Made by a program: the position numbers and the translations under genes
Notes under the pieces: generated by a model
Told to the model about the DNA's origin: nothing
Database searches by the model: none
The model's input: only the letters and a program-made list of their open reading frames with translations
Source: Nocardia vulneris
GTDB taxonomy: Bacteria > Actinomycetota > Actinomycetes > Mycobacteriales > Mycobacteriaceae
NCBI RefSeq assembly: GCF_001613425.1
Contig: NZ_BDCI01000020.1
Span: forward strand, 62,001-126,000
DNA: 64,000 bases
Direction: 5' to 3'
In this document: piece by piece, positions 29,843-38,558 of the stretch
Position numbering within the stretch: the first letter of the stretch is position 1
How the letters are laid out: each line of letters begins with the position of its first letter

Positions 29843-30889
29843 ATGCCGAACCTGCGCGCTATCGCCACGACCGCTGTCGTCGGGCTGTCCGTCCTGGGTC
29901 TCAGCACCGCCTGCGACAGCGGATCGGACGCCGCACCCGCAACTGCGTCGCGAACCGTCGACCTGCAGGCGCACCGCGGCGGGCGCGGCCTGACCGTCGA
30001 GGAATCGCTGCCCGGCTTCGCCAAGGCGCTCGAGCTCGGCGTCACGACGCTCGAGCTCGATATCGTGCTCACCGCCGACCGGATGCCGCTGATCTGGCAC
30101 GACCCGACCGTGCTCGCCACCAAATGCGCCGACACCGCGCCCGCGACCGTGGACGACCCGGAGTTCCCGTACGTGGGCAAGCTGGTGCACGAGCTGACCT
30201 ACACCCAGATCCGGACCCTGGACTGCGGGCGGGCCCTGGCCGACTTCCCCGGCCAGCAAGCCCTGCCGGGCAACAAGATAGCGACGCTGCCCGAGCTGTT
30301 CGATCTGGTGAAGTCCTATCGCGGCGCGCACCCGCGGTACAACATCGAGACCAAAGTGGAAGCCGAACATCCCGAACAGTCCGCCACGCCACAGGAATTC
30401 GTGGACGTCATCCTCGGCACCGTGACCGCGGCCGGCGAGACCGGCAACGTCGAGATCCAGAGCTTCGACTGGCGGTCGCTGCCGCTGGTGCGCAAGGCCG
30501 ATCCGACCATCCCGCTGGTGGCGCTCTACGACGACACCACCTTCGTCGCAGGCTCGAAGTGGCTCGGGCCGATCCGGTTCGAGGACTACCCGGACGATCC
30601 GCTCGGCGCGGTGAAAGCGCTGGGCGCCAACGTCGCTTCGCCCGGCTACTCGGTGCCCTACGGCCGCAAAGCGGGTGAACCGGGCTTCGCCCTGGTGGCG
30701 GACAAGACCTACGTCGACCGGGCGCACGAACTCGACCTGCGCGTCATCCCGTGGACCGTGAACGACAAGGCCACGATCGCCGCCCAACTCGAAACCGGCG
30801 TAGACGGCGTGATCACCGACTACCCCGACCGGATGCGAGAGGTGCTGCAGGAGAAGGGACTCCCCCTCCCGCCCGCCTACCACCGCTGA
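29843..30889 (+). CDS. Glycerophosphodiester phosphodiesterase, lipoprotein
   Basis: Hydrolyses glycerophosphodiesters to glycerol-3-phosphate and an alcohol. The 348-residue protein begins with a signal peptide and a lipobox-like LSTAC (cysteine near residue 24), so it is probably anchored outside the membrane. The GDPD motifs are AHRGGRGLTVEES, LELDIVLTADRMPLIWHDP and a C-terminal VNDKATIAAQLETGVDGVITDYPD. Catalytic histidines are visible in the first two. It is divergent from sahH with about 100 bp between. The ~210 bp after it hold nothing I can support. Confidence 0.93.
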   Translation: MPNLRAIATTAVVGLSVLGLSTACDSGSDAAPATASRTVDLQAHRGGRGLTVEESLPGFAKALELGVTTLELDIVLTADRMPLIWHDPTVLATKCADTAPATVDDPEFPYVGKLVHELTYTQIRTLDCGRALADFPGQQALPGNKIATLPELFDLVKSYRGAHPRYNIETKVEAEHPEQSATPQEFVDVILGTVTAAGETGNVEIQSFDWRSLPLVRKADPTIPLVALYDDTTFVAGSKWLGPIRFEDYPDDPLGAVKALGANVASPGYSVPYGRKAGEPGFALVADKTYVDRAHELDLRVIPWTVNDKATIAAQLETGVDGVITDYPDRMREVLQEKGLPLPPAYHR

Positions 30890-31100
30890 ACCCGGCAGCT
30901 CCGGCAGAGGTCGGGCGCGCACCCCGCGGCCGACCCGACCAAGCCACTGCCAGAGTCCGACCACCCACACCGCTCGAAAACCGGGACCACGCACGCACCC
31001 CCACGCCCGGCTCCCCGGTCGGTCACCACCGAACGGGGAGCCGCGCACGCACACCGCGCACGGCTCCCGTCGGTCGCCACCGAACAGGCGGGCCTGGTTC

Positions 31101-32831
31101 TCAGATCGCGCCCGACTCCGCCACCGTCGCTTCCCTGCGCTGCGCCGATCCGTTGCGCTGCACCACAGCGTTGCGCTGCACGGCACCGTTACATGGGCTG
31201 CCCGCATTGCTTACTGGCACACCGGTTTCCGAGGTGACACCACTGCCCGAGGCGACACCCTCCGCCGCGACGGCGGCACTACTCGGGCTCCCGTCGCTGC
31301 CCTGCAACGCACTATCCGCCTGCAACACACCATCGGCCTGCGCGCCACGATTCGGCTGCGCCGCACCAGCACCCGACACCGCGCCGTTCGATCGCGCCAC
31401 ACCACTGGCCTGCGCCGCACCACCAGCCTGCGCCGCGCCCTTCGTTTGCGCCGCCGTATTGGAGGGCACCGCACCGTCACCGCCCCGCACCACACCGTTC
31501 GAGTGCGCGGCACCGTTGGCCGACCGCGCACCCCCAGCTCGCGCCGCACCGTCCGCCGGCGCCGCACCGCTGGCCTGCACCGCGCCGGCCGCTTGCGCCG
31601 CCTCGTTCACTTGCGCCGCACCATTCGCTTGCGGCGCGGTATTTGCCTGTGCCGCTGCATTTTCCGGGGTCTGGGTGGCCCAGCCGCGGTAGCGTTCCAG
31701 GAGCTGGCGGCGTTTGCGGGGGTGGATGTTCGCGCGGGTGACGTCGCCGTCGTAGTGCTCGAGCACGCGATGGTCCATCACCGCCCGCCACAGCGGCGGA
31801 ACGACCGCGAACAGAATCATCGTGGCGTATCCGGCCGGCAGCTGCGGCGCCTGCATGGAACTGCGCAGCGTCTGATACCGGCGGCCCGGATTGGCGTGAT
31901 GATCGCTGTGCCGCTGTAGATGGAACAGGAAGATATTGGTGACGAGCCGGTCGCTGTTCCAGCTGTCGCGCGGCGAGCAGCGCGCGTAATTGCCGTTCGG
32001 CCGCTTGCCCCGCAGCAGCCCGTAGTGCTCGATGTAATTCACCGTCTCCAGCAGCGCGGCGCCGATCACAGCCTGCAGGATCAGCCACGGCAGGATGCCG
32101 ATGCCGAACAGCGCCATCAGCGTGCCGAACAGCACCACGCTCATCGACCAGGCCTGCAGGATGTGGTTGTGCACGCTGAACCAGCGCCGGTTCTTGCGCG
32201 CCAGGCGCACCCGCTCCAGTTCGATGGCCGAGCGGAAGCTGCCGAACACGCTGCGCGGCAGGAACTCCCAGAGGGTCTCGCCGAGCCGGCCGCTGGCCGG
32301 GTCTTCCGGCGTGGCGACCCGCACGTGATGCCCGCGATTGTGCTCGACGAAGAAGTGGCCGTAGAACGACTGCGCCAGCGCCACTTTGGCCAGCCAGCGT
32401 TCGGCGTTCTCGACCCGGTGACCCAGTTCGTGCGCCGCGTTGATCCCGATGCCGCTGACGAATCCGAGCGTCGCGGCGAGGCCGAGCTTGTCGACGATGC
32501 TCAGCTCGTGACCCGCCCACATGGCGCAGGCGATGAGCAGGCCGATCAGCTGCACAGGCAGGAACAGATAGGTGCACCACCGGTAGTACCGGTCATTGGA
32601 CAGCAACTCGTAGTCTTCATCGCGCGGATTGGTGCCGTCCTCGCCGACAACCCAGTCCAGGACCGGGATGACGATCAGCACGATGATCGGACCGATCCAC
32701 CAGAACACCTTTGCCCCGGTCTGCAACACGAGTTGCGAGGGCAACAGGGCGCTCAGTGGAGCGATCAGGCCGAAAACCCATAAGTGTCGTTTGGGATCAG
32801 TTGATACCGGCGGTTTGCCAACCGTTTGCAC
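31101..32831 (-). CDS. alkB: Alkane 1-monooxygenase with 186-residue low-complexity repeat tail
   Basis: Membrane di-iron omega-hydroxylase that oxidises terminal methyl groups of alkanes using rubredoxin. Histidine boxes are HELGH (134-138), HNRGHH (164-169) and HSDHH (308-312), with NYIEHYG at 265-271 and several membrane segments in the first 260 residues. The enzyme part ends near residue 390, as in its 415-residue neighbour. Residues 391-576 are an alanine-, glycine-, glutamine- and asparagine-rich tail of roughly hexapeptide repeats with no known homologue in the family. No rubredoxin is fused. It lies downstream of the tetR that closes the first alkB operon. Confidence 0.92.
   Translation of the reverse strand: MQTVGKPPVSTDPKRHLWVFGLIAPLSALLPSQLVLQTGAKVFWWIGPIIVLIVIPVLDWVVGEDGTNPRDEDYELLSNDRYYRWCTYLFLPVQLIGLLIACAMWAGHELSIVDKLGLAATLGFVSGIGINAAHELGHRVENAERWLAKVALAQSFYGHFFVEHNRGHHVRVATPEDPASGRLGETLWEFLPRSVFGSFRSAIELERVRLARKNRRWFSVHNHILQAWSMSVVLFGTLMALFGIGILPWLILQAVIGAALLETVNYIEHYGLLRGKRPNGNYARCSPRDSWNSDRLVTNIFLFHLQRHSDHHANPGRRYQTLRSSMQAPQLPAGYATMILFAVVPPLWRAVMDHRVLEHYDGDVTRANIHPRKRRQLLERYRGWATQTPENAAAQANTAPQANGAAQVNEAAQAAGAVQASGAAPADGAARAGGARSANGAAHSNGVVRGGDGAVPSNTAAQTKGAAQAGGAAQASGVARSNGAVSGAGAAQPNRGAQADGVLQADSALQGSDGSPSSAAVAAEGVASGSGVTSETGVPVSNAGSPCNGAVQRNAVVQRNGSAQRREATVAESGAI
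31104..31661 (-). repeat. Hexapeptide-like repeat tail of AlkB
   Basis: In-frame degenerate 18-bp units encode repeats of the form [NGSD]-G-A-A-[QRP]-A, for example NGAAQV, SGAAPA, KGAAQA and SGVARS. They run best from about residue 398 to 510 and become less regular towards the end. The stretch is uncharged on average, which suggests a flexible extension rather than a folded domain. Confidence 0.85.
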
Positions 32832-32963
32832 GTTTCTCCCGCTAAATAGGAACCCTAACTCCGATGTACGAGAATAGTTCCAGACTGTACGGCCGTTTCG
32901 CAGACCTTGACGGATGAAACGTGACGAGGATTACAACCCTGGCAGTTGGTTTTTAAGTCCACT

Positions 32964-33004
32964 CATATGTTAGTGAAGCGTGGCTTACTTTCCGCAAACA
33001 TATG
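32964..33004. promoter_or_regulatory. Inverted repeat between tetR and second alkB
   Basis: CATATGTT (32964-32971) and AACATATG (32997-33004) are perfect 8-bp arms around 25 bases. The interior holds a weaker symmetry (TTAGTGAAGC-GTG-GCTTACT). The region is AT-rich against its surroundings and lies 130 bp upstream of the alkB start, so it may be an operator or promoter element. Folding as an attenuating hairpin after tetR is the other option. Confidence 0.45.
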
Positions 33005-33022
33005 CGGCGGCGAACGAGTTCA

Positions 33023-33643
33023 CTACTGCTCGATTCGGGCCGCGAGAATCGCCTCGACATAGGGGCTCAGCAACGCGCTCAAATCCTCCGGAGCGTCGCG
33101 CCCGGGGCCGGGCGGGGTCGGGATGTAGCTCAGCGCGATGCGCACCAGCGCGTGCGCGATGACATCCGATTCGGCCGCGGTCGCCGCCACCCAGCTGTGC
33201 TGGAACGCCAGCGAGAGCCGGGCGGTCGCCTGCTCGAGCAACGGCCCGGCATCGAGGGTGATCAGCCGCAGCAGGTCCAGCTTCACCTCACCGGCCAGCA
33301 GCGAGCGGACCAGCGGATCGGCCGCGGCGTCGAGGAAGAAGTTGCGCATCCCCTCCCGGAACGCGGCGCGGGCATCACCGACATTGCCGGTGATGGCCGC
33401 GTCCACGTGGTCGACCAGATCGTCGGCCAGGCGCAGCGCGTACGCCTGCGCGAGACCGCTGCGGGAACCGAACTCGTTGTAGAGGGTCTGCCTGCTGACG
33501 CCCGCCCTGGCGGCCACATCACCGAGGGTGATCTTGGACCAATCCCGTTCGGTGAGCAGTTCCCGCATGGCATCGAGGACCGACGCGCGCAGCAACTCCC
33601 GCGCGGCCTCCTGATAGGGAATGCGAGTTCCGGTGCGCGCCAT
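33023..33643 (-). CDS. TetR-family regulator of the alkane locus
   Basis: A 206-residue regulator (counting from ATG 33643), orthologous by position to Rv3249c. The N-terminal helix-turn-helix is ITLGDVAARAGVSRQTLYNEFGS. The C-terminal ligand domain is helical, with PLVRSLLAGEVKLDLLRL. It probably senses a long-chain substrate and represses the alkB operon it belongs to. The start is uncertain: TTG at 33679 would begin just after the rubredoxin stop. The gene follows two rubredoxins closely, consistent with one mRNA. Confidence 0.88.
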   Translation of the reverse strand: MARTGTRIPYQEAARELLRASVLDAMRELLTERDWSKITLGDVAARAGVSRQTLYNEFGSRSGLAQAYALRLADDLVDHVDAAITGNVGDARAAFREGMRNFFLDAAADPLVRSLLAGEVKLDLLRLITLDAGPLLEQATARLSLAFQHSWVAATAAESDVIAHALVRIALSYIPTPPGPGRDAPEDLSALLSPYVEAILAARIEQ

Positions 33644-33683
33644 ACCCGCGACACTGTCACGGGCGGTTCCCGCAGTCAAAACA

Positions 33684-33866
33684 TCACGACCGCTCTATTT
33701 CGACCATGTAGAAGTCCGCCTTGGCGGCGCCGCAGTCCGGACACGTCCAGTCGTCGGGAATATCGTCCCAGCGCGTGCCGGGCGCGATACCGTCCTCCGG
33801 CCACCCCTTCGCCTCGTCGTATTCGAAACCACACTGAATGCACTGAAAAAGTTTGTAATCGTTCAT
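33684..33866 (-). CDS. rubB: Rubredoxin, AlkG2-like
   Basis: A 60-residue one-iron electron carrier. Iron ligands are C9, C12, C42 and C45 (FQCIQCG and TCPDCG). It lacks the extra arginine after the second motif, which fits the AlkG2 class known to pass electrons to AlkB. Its ATG overlaps the stop of rubA by the sequence ATGA, so the two are coupled. Start 33866 gives the full canonical length. Confidence 0.95.
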   Translation of the reverse strand: MNDYKLFQCIQCGFEYDEAKGWPEDGIAPGTRWDDIPDDWTCPDCGAAKADFYMVEIERS

Positions 33867-34036
33867 TTGACCGCTCCCACCTGTTCGAAATCGATTTTCT
33901 CCCGCACCCCACAGTCCGGGCAGCACCAGTCGTCCGGGATCACGTCCCACCGGGTGCCCGCGGGAAATCCTTCGTGCGGATCGCCTTTCGCCTCGTCGTA
34001 TACGTATTCGCACACAGGACAACGGAACAGATTCAT
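33863..34036 (-). CDS. rubA: Rubredoxin, AlkG1-like (57 residues)
   Basis: A very short rubredoxin that is easily missed. The sequence begins MNLFRCPVCEYVYDEAKG and contains WCCPDCGVREK; iron ligands are C6, C9, C39 and C42. The extra residues and arginine after the second motif match the AlkG1 type, which in other species cannot support alkane hydroxylation. Its start overlaps the alkB2 stop (TGATG) and its stop overlaps the rubB start. The order alkB-rubA-rubB is the classic actinobacterial one. Confidence 0.95.
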   Translation of the reverse strand: MNLFRCPVCEYVYDEAKGDPHEGFPAGTRWDVIPDDWCCPDCGVREKIDFEQVGAVK

Positions 34037-35283
34037 CACGCCACCCCGTCGGCCCGCAACTCGGTACCGTAACGGGCAATCACCTTGTCTCGCTTGCCCG
34101 GTTGGATATTCGCGCGGGTGATGTCGCCGTCATAGTGCGCGAGCACGCGCTTGTCCATCACGCGCCGCCACAGCGGCGGGAAGTAGGCGAGCAGGATCAT
34201 GCTCGCGTACCCGCTGGGCAGATTCGGGGCGCCGTCCCAGCTGCGCAGGGTCTGATAGCGCCGGGTCGGATAGGCGTGATGATCACTGTGGCGCTGCAGG
34301 TGGTACAGGAAGATGTTGGTCACGATGTGGTCGCTGTTCCAGCTGTGCACCGGCGCGGGCCGCTCGTATCGTCCCGACGCGGTCCGCTGCCGGACCAGGC
34401 CGTAGTGCTCGAGATAGTTGACCGCCTCCAGCAGGCTGAACCCGACCACCGCCTGCAACACCAGATACGGCAGCAGTTCGACGCCGAACACCGCGACGAG
34501 CACGAGGTAGAGCGCCGCCGACATCAGCCACGCGCTGAGCACCTCGTTCTTCAGGCTCCACGGCTTCTTCTCCAGTCGCTGCAGCCGGGTCTTCTCCAAC
34601 CGCCACGCCGAGGTCAGGCTGCCCCACACGGTGCGCGGCCAGAAAGCCCAGAATGTTTCGCCCACACGAGAACTCGCCGGATCCTCGGGGGTTGCGACGC
34701 GCACATGATGACCGCGGTTGTGCTCGATATAGAAGTGACCGTAGAACGATTGCGCCAGTGCGATTCTCGACAGCCAGCGCTCCAGATGCACCTTCTTGTG
34801 GCCCAATTCGTGCGCGGTGTTGATGCCGATGCCACCGATCATGCCGACCGTGATCGCGAGGCCGATCTTGTCGACCACGTGCAGGCCACCGTCGAAACCG
34901 AGCCAGCTCACCTCGTCCGCGGTGATCAGGTAGCAGGCCATGAGCAGCGTCGCGTATTGGCACGGCAGATACAGGTAGGTGAGGTAGCGGTAGTACTTGT
35001 CGTGCTCCAGATACTCCATCACCTCGTCCGGCGGATTATCGCCGTCAGGCCCGAAGAATATGTCCGCCAACGGAATCAGCACATACACCAGGATCGGGCC
35101 GAGCCAGAACGGCACCTGTGCCAGCCGATGCCAGCCGAGTGCGTTGAGGGCGAGGATCACCGGGATCCCGATGGTGAACAGGCCGGTGGGCGCGAACAAA
35201 CCCCACAGCCACATATAGCGCTTGCGGTCGCGCCAGTCCGGCGTCGCCGTCGGCTGCGCGGACGTGTCGGCTGCTGTCGACAT
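34036..35283 (-). CDS. alkB: Alkane 1-monooxygenase, canonical copy
   Basis: A 415-residue membrane alkane hydroxylase with all histidine boxes (HELGHK, HNRGHH, HSDHHAYP) and NYLEHYGL. It heads the operon with two rubredoxins and tetR. Its sequence is close to the other AlkB across the enzyme part but has no tail. ATG at 35283 follows TTGGAG; the codon at 35295 is not needed. A three-part ATTTGT/ACAAAT palindromic region 70-110 bp upstream is the likely control site. Confidence 0.96.
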   Translation of the reverse strand: MSTAADTSAQPTATPDWRDRKRYMWLWGLFAPTGLFTIGIPVILALNALGWHRLAQVPFWLGPILVYVLIPLADIFFGPDGDNPPDEVMEYLEHDKYYRYLTYLYLPCQYATLLMACYLITADEVSWLGFDGGLHVVDKIGLAITVGMIGGIGINTAHELGHKKVHLERWLSRIALAQSFYGHFYIEHNRGHHVRVATPEDPASSRVGETFWAFWPRTVWGSLTSAWRLEKTRLQRLEKKPWSLKNEVLSAWLMSAALYLVLVAVFGVELLPYLVLQAVVGFSLLEAVNYLEHYGLVRQRTASGRYERPAPVHSWNSDHIVTNIFLYHLQRHSDHHAYPTRRYQTLRSWDGAPNLPSGYASMILLAYFPPLWRRVMDKRVLAHYDGDITRANIQPGKRDKVIARYGTELRADGVA

Positions 35284-35353
35284 CGTTGTCTCCAATCCAA
35301 AAGCGGCACGCCACGTGTGACGTGCGTTACCTCTGCCATGGACACTAGAGATC

Positions 35354-35390
35354 GATTTGTCGCCTGTCTATACAAATCAGCGAATTTGTA
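35354..35390. promoter_or_regulatory. Probable operator of the alkB-rubA-rubB-tetR operon
   Basis: TACAAAT-CAGCGA-ATTTGTA (35371-35390) has perfect 7-bp arms, and GATTTGT (35354-35360) pairs with ACAAATC (35372-35378) as a second overlapping inverted repeat. Three half-sites of the same sequence upstream of an operon encoding a TetR protein point to autoregulation. Confidence 0.6.
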
Positions 35391-35418
35391 AAGCCGAGAC
35401 GGCCCGCACAACGAGAAC

Positions 35419-35447
35419 GCCCCGGTCAGGCGAGGCCTGACCGGGGC
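35419..35447. terminator. Hairpin terminator between NUDIX gene and alkB operon
   Basis: Perfect 13-bp arms GCCCCGGTCAGGC and GCCTGACCGGGGC flank a 3-base loop. It starts 19 bases beyond the NUDIX stop and shields the alkB operon from read-through. Only weak T-richness follows on the minus strand. Confidence 0.75.
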
Positions 35448-35466
35448 ATCGGCACGTCGAGGGGTG

Positions 35467-35985
35467 TTACCGCAACAGCACGTCGGCGTTGTCCGGGAGT
35501 GCGTCCACCGGCCACCAGCGCAGGTCCGTGGACTCCGCGCTGCGCACCGGCACCGCGCCCGCCGGGGCGGTGATCCGGAACAGCAGGTCCAGGTGCCGCG
35601 TCGGCCGGCCGAGCGAACAGGTGATCGGATGCGCCTGCGCGCCGTACAGCTGCGGCGCCATCCGCAGCCCGGCGATGCCGGATTCCTCGGTGGCCTCGCG
35701 CAGCGCCGCGTCCGCGACGGTCTCGTCCGACTCCTCGCAGTGCCCGCCGAGCTGGATCCAGCTGCCCACCCGCGGATGCAGGGTCAGCAGCACCTCGCGC
35801 TCGTCGTGGGAGAACACCACCGCCGAGGCGGTGATGTGGCCCGGCGCGTGCTCGCGCAGGCACCCGCGCGGCGCGGCGCCGAGGAAGGCGAGCATCGCCT
35901 CGCGCAGCGACTGGTCGGAACCGGCGGCGGGCGACCAGGATTCGAGCAGCGCGGTCGCGGAGGCATGCAGCGAGCCGGCGGTCAT
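35467..35985 (-). CDS. NUDIX hydrolase
   Basis: A 172-residue hydrolase of nucleoside diphosphates linked to other groups. The NUDIX box GHCEESDETVADAALREATEESG is complete (G-x5-E-x7-REUxEExGU pattern). It lies 13 bases after fbiB on the same strand and is probably the last gene of the F420 operon. Similar NUDIX genes sit next to fbiB in other actinobacteria. The substrate is not known. Confidence 0.92.
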   Translation of the reverse strand: MTAGSLHASATALLESWSPAAGSDQSLREAMLAFLGAAPRGCLREHAPGHITASAVVFSHDEREVLLTLHPRVGSWIQLGGHCEESDETVADAALREATEESGIAGLRMAPQLYGAQAHPITCSLGRPTRHLDLLFRITAPAGAVPVRSAESTDLRWWPVDALPDNADVLLR

Positions 35986-35998
35986 CGGCGCACCCGCC

Positions 35999-37354
35999 TC
36001 ACAGCTCGACCAGCCCGAAATCGTTGCCCCGCACCGGACGTGGCGTCAGCTCGTCGAGCGGGTGACCGACAGCGATGGCGCCCAACGGATTCCAGTCGTC
36101 CGCCAGCCCGAGCACCTCCCGGGTGACCTCCGGGGCGAAGATCGTCGAGCCGATCCAGCAGCTGCCGAGCCCCTCGGTCGCCAACGCGACGAGCAGGCCC
36201 TGCACCGCGGCGCCGACCGCGACCGTGAACATGGTGCGCTCGTTGGCCCGGCGCCGTTCGTCCGGATAGTCGTGCGCGCCGTCGGGCACGCAGAACGGAA
36301 TGATCACCTCGGGCGCACCGCGCAGAATGTCGCCGCGCGCGATCCGGCGCTCCACCCGGTCCGGCGCCAGCCCGTCGCCGGTGAGGTCGGTCCGCCACTT
36401 GTCCGCCATCGCGTCGAGCAGCCGCGCCCGCAGCTGCGCATCGCGCAGCCAGACGAACCGCACCGGCCGGGTGTGGTGTGGGGCGGGCGCGGTGAGCGCG
36501 ACGGACACCGCGGCGCGTACCCGGTCCGGATCGACCGGCGCATCGGCGAACTGCCGCACCGAGCGGCGCAGCAGCACCGCCTCGCGGCGACCCTGCTCGA
36601 TCGCCTCGGCGGTACCGAGCCAGAACAGGTCGTCGGTGCCGCCGCGCAGCAGGTCGGCGGCGGTCGAACCGTCGTCGGTGATCGGCAACCCGCGCACCAC
36701 CGCCACCGGCACTCCGCCGAGCTTGCCCTTCACCAGGTCGGCCGCGGCGGCCAGTTCGTCGGCGACGGCCACCTGGGTCACCTGGAGTTCGTTGCCCTGC
36801 CCGTCGACGGCGCCCGCGTAGTCGTGCAGCACCCGCAACCCGGCGGAACCGATCGCGGTATCGATCTGGCCGCTGCGCCAGGCCCGGCCCATGGTGTCGG
36901 TGATGACCACGGCCACCTGCACACCCAGCCGCTGCGCCAGCTCGGCGCGCAGCACCCGCGCGCTCGCGTCGGGATCGGCGGGCAGCAGAACCAATTCGCC
37001 CTGTTCGACATTGGAGCCGTCGATACCGGAGGCGGCCTGCACGATGCCCAGCTTGTTCTCGGTGATCAGGGTGCGGCCCTTGCGCGCGAGCACCCGCACC
37101 GCCTCCTGTTCGACCAGCGCGCGGCGCGCGGCGTCGCGCTCCTCCGGATCGAGCGGCGCCTCGACGATGCGGCCCTCGACCTTGGCGACGATCTTGCTGG
37201 TGACCACCAGCACGTCGCCGTCGGCCAGCCACGACGCGCGGGCGGCGATGTGCTCGGCCAGATCGTCGCCGGGCCGGAACTCGGGCAGCCCGGTGATCGG
37301 CAGGATGCGCAGCTCCCCGGCCGCGTGGTCGGTCACGGTGTTCGCCTCGGTCAC
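35999..37354 (-). CDS. fbiB: Coenzyme F420 glutamyl ligase / dehydro-F420 reductase FbiB
   Basis: A 451-residue two-domain enzyme. The N-terminal ~245 residues are the F420-0:L-glutamate ligase (LPITGLPEFRPGDDLAEHI, TDTMGRAWRSGQIDTAIG). The C-terminal ~200 are an FMN-binding nitroreductase-like domain (RRSVRQFADAPV to ALATEGLGSCWIG). In actinobacteria the fused protein adds several glutamates and reduces the dehydro form. The start overlaps the fbiA stop by four bases. Confidence 0.95.
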   Translation of the reverse strand: MTEANTVTDHAAGELRILPITGLPEFRPGDDLAEHIAARASWLADGDVLVVTSKIVAKVEGRIVEAPLDPEERDAARRALVEQEAVRVLARKGRTLITENKLGIVQAASGIDGSNVEQGELVLLPADPDASARVLRAELAQRLGVQVAVVITDTMGRAWRSGQIDTAIGSAGLRVLHDYAGAVDGQGNELQVTQVAVADELAAAADLVKGKLGGVPVAVVRGLPITDDGSTAADLLRGGTDDLFWLGTAEAIEQGRREAVLLRRSVRQFADAPVDPDRVRAAVSVALTAPAPHHTRPVRFVWLRDAQLRARLLDAMADKWRTDLTGDGLAPDRVERRIARGDILRGAPEVIIPFCVPDGAHDYPDERRRANERTMFTVAVGAAVQGLLVALATEGLGSCWIGSTIFAPEVTREVLGLADDWNPLGAIAVGHPLDELTPRPVRGNDFGLVEL

Positions 37355-38349
37355 GGTTTCACTCCCGCCAGGTCGAGCGCCTCGCGCACCATCTCCGCGG
37401 TGGTGGGCGGATCGGTCATCAGCAGCGGCACGCTACGCACCTCGACACCGGGCACCTCGGCGGTATCGGTGGAGTGGATCAGCCAGCCGTCCAGGATGCC
37501 GGTGGCCGAGCGGGCGCCGTAGTAACGGCCGATCGCTTCGGCGGTGGTCTCCACCCCGATCACGGACAGGCATTCATCCGCCATCCCGCGCAACGGCTTC
37601 CCGTCGATCACGCCGGACACGCCGATCACCTTGGCGGTGGTGGTGCGCAGCGCGCCGCGAATTCCGGGCACCGCGAGGATGGCGCCGATGCTCACCACCG
37701 GGTTCGACGGAGCGAGCAAGACCACATCCGCGGACTCTATGATCTCGGTCACACTCGGCGCCGGTTTGGACTCTTCGGCCCCGATTGTGGCGAATCCATG
37801 GGTCTCGATGTTCGCGCGGTACCGAACCCACCACTCCTGGAAATGGATCGCGCGACGTTCGCCAGGGTTGTCCGGGTCACTGACAACCACGTGCGTTTCA
37901 CACCGATCGTCGGTCGCCGGGACCAGTTTCACGCCCGGCTGCCACCGGTTGCAGAGCGCCTCGGTGACCGCGGAGAGCGGGTACCCCGCGCGCAGCATCT
38001 CGGTGCGCACCAGGTGGGTGGCGATATCGCGATCCCCGAGCCCGAACCAGTCCGGCTGCGCATGGTATTTCGCCAGCTCTTCCTTGGCGTGCCAGGTTTC
38101 GCCGACCCGCCCCCAGCCGCGGTCGGTATCGATGCCGCCACCCAGGGTGTACATGCAGGTATCGAGGTCGGGGCAGATCCGGAGGCCGTGCATCCAGACG
38201 TCGTCACCGACATTCACGATCGCGGAGACATCGGCCTCGGGCAGCAGTTCCCGGACCCCCTGGAGGAAACGCGCACCACCGACACCACCGACGAGAACGG
38301 CAATCCGTGGCCCGGTTACGGGCTCGGCATCCGCTTGATGAACAGTCAC
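37351..38349 (-). CDS. fbiA: 2-phospho-L-lactate (or enolpyruvyl) transferase FbiA
   Basis: Transfers the phospho-lactyl or phospho-enolpyruvyl group to the deazaflavin Fo, giving (dehydro-)F420-0. It has 332 residues, like the mycobacterial enzyme. The N-terminal IAVLVGGVGGARFLQGV is the nucleotide-binding glycine-rich motif. LLAPSNPVVSIGAIL and the NVGDDVWMHGLRICPDLDT stretch are also conserved. GTG at 38349 is chosen because the upstream extension in the same frame is not homologous. Confidence 0.95.
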   Translation of the reverse strand: MTVHQADAEPVTGPRIAVLVGGVGGARFLQGVRELLPEADVSAIVNVGDDVWMHGLRICPDLDTCMYTLGGGIDTDRGWGRVGETWHAKEELAKYHAQPDWFGLGDRDIATHLVRTEMLRAGYPLSAVTEALCNRWQPGVKLVPATDDRCETHVVVSDPDNPGERRAIHFQEWWVRYRANIETHGFATIGAEESKPAPSVTEIIESADVVLLAPSNPVVSIGAILAVPGIRGALRTTTAKVIGVSGVIDGKPLRGMADECLSVIGVETTAEAIGRYYGARSATGILDGWLIHSTDTAEVPGVEVRSVPLLMTDPPTTAEMVREALDLAGVKP

Positions 38350-38558
38350 ATCCGCACAGCCTATGCGTTGCCGGAGCGGGCGATGTTCATCGGATATTTG
38401 CTGGTCATTTGCCCTACTCCGCCTCAAGATCATCTTGGAAGGCGTTCGCGGATAGTAACGGAATAGCGACGGCCGCTTGACCATCGACACGTCCGGCGTG
38501 TCTAATCACAGTCATGTCATTTCGGGTTCGCGCGAGAGTTCAAGGCGCGAACGGCTTT

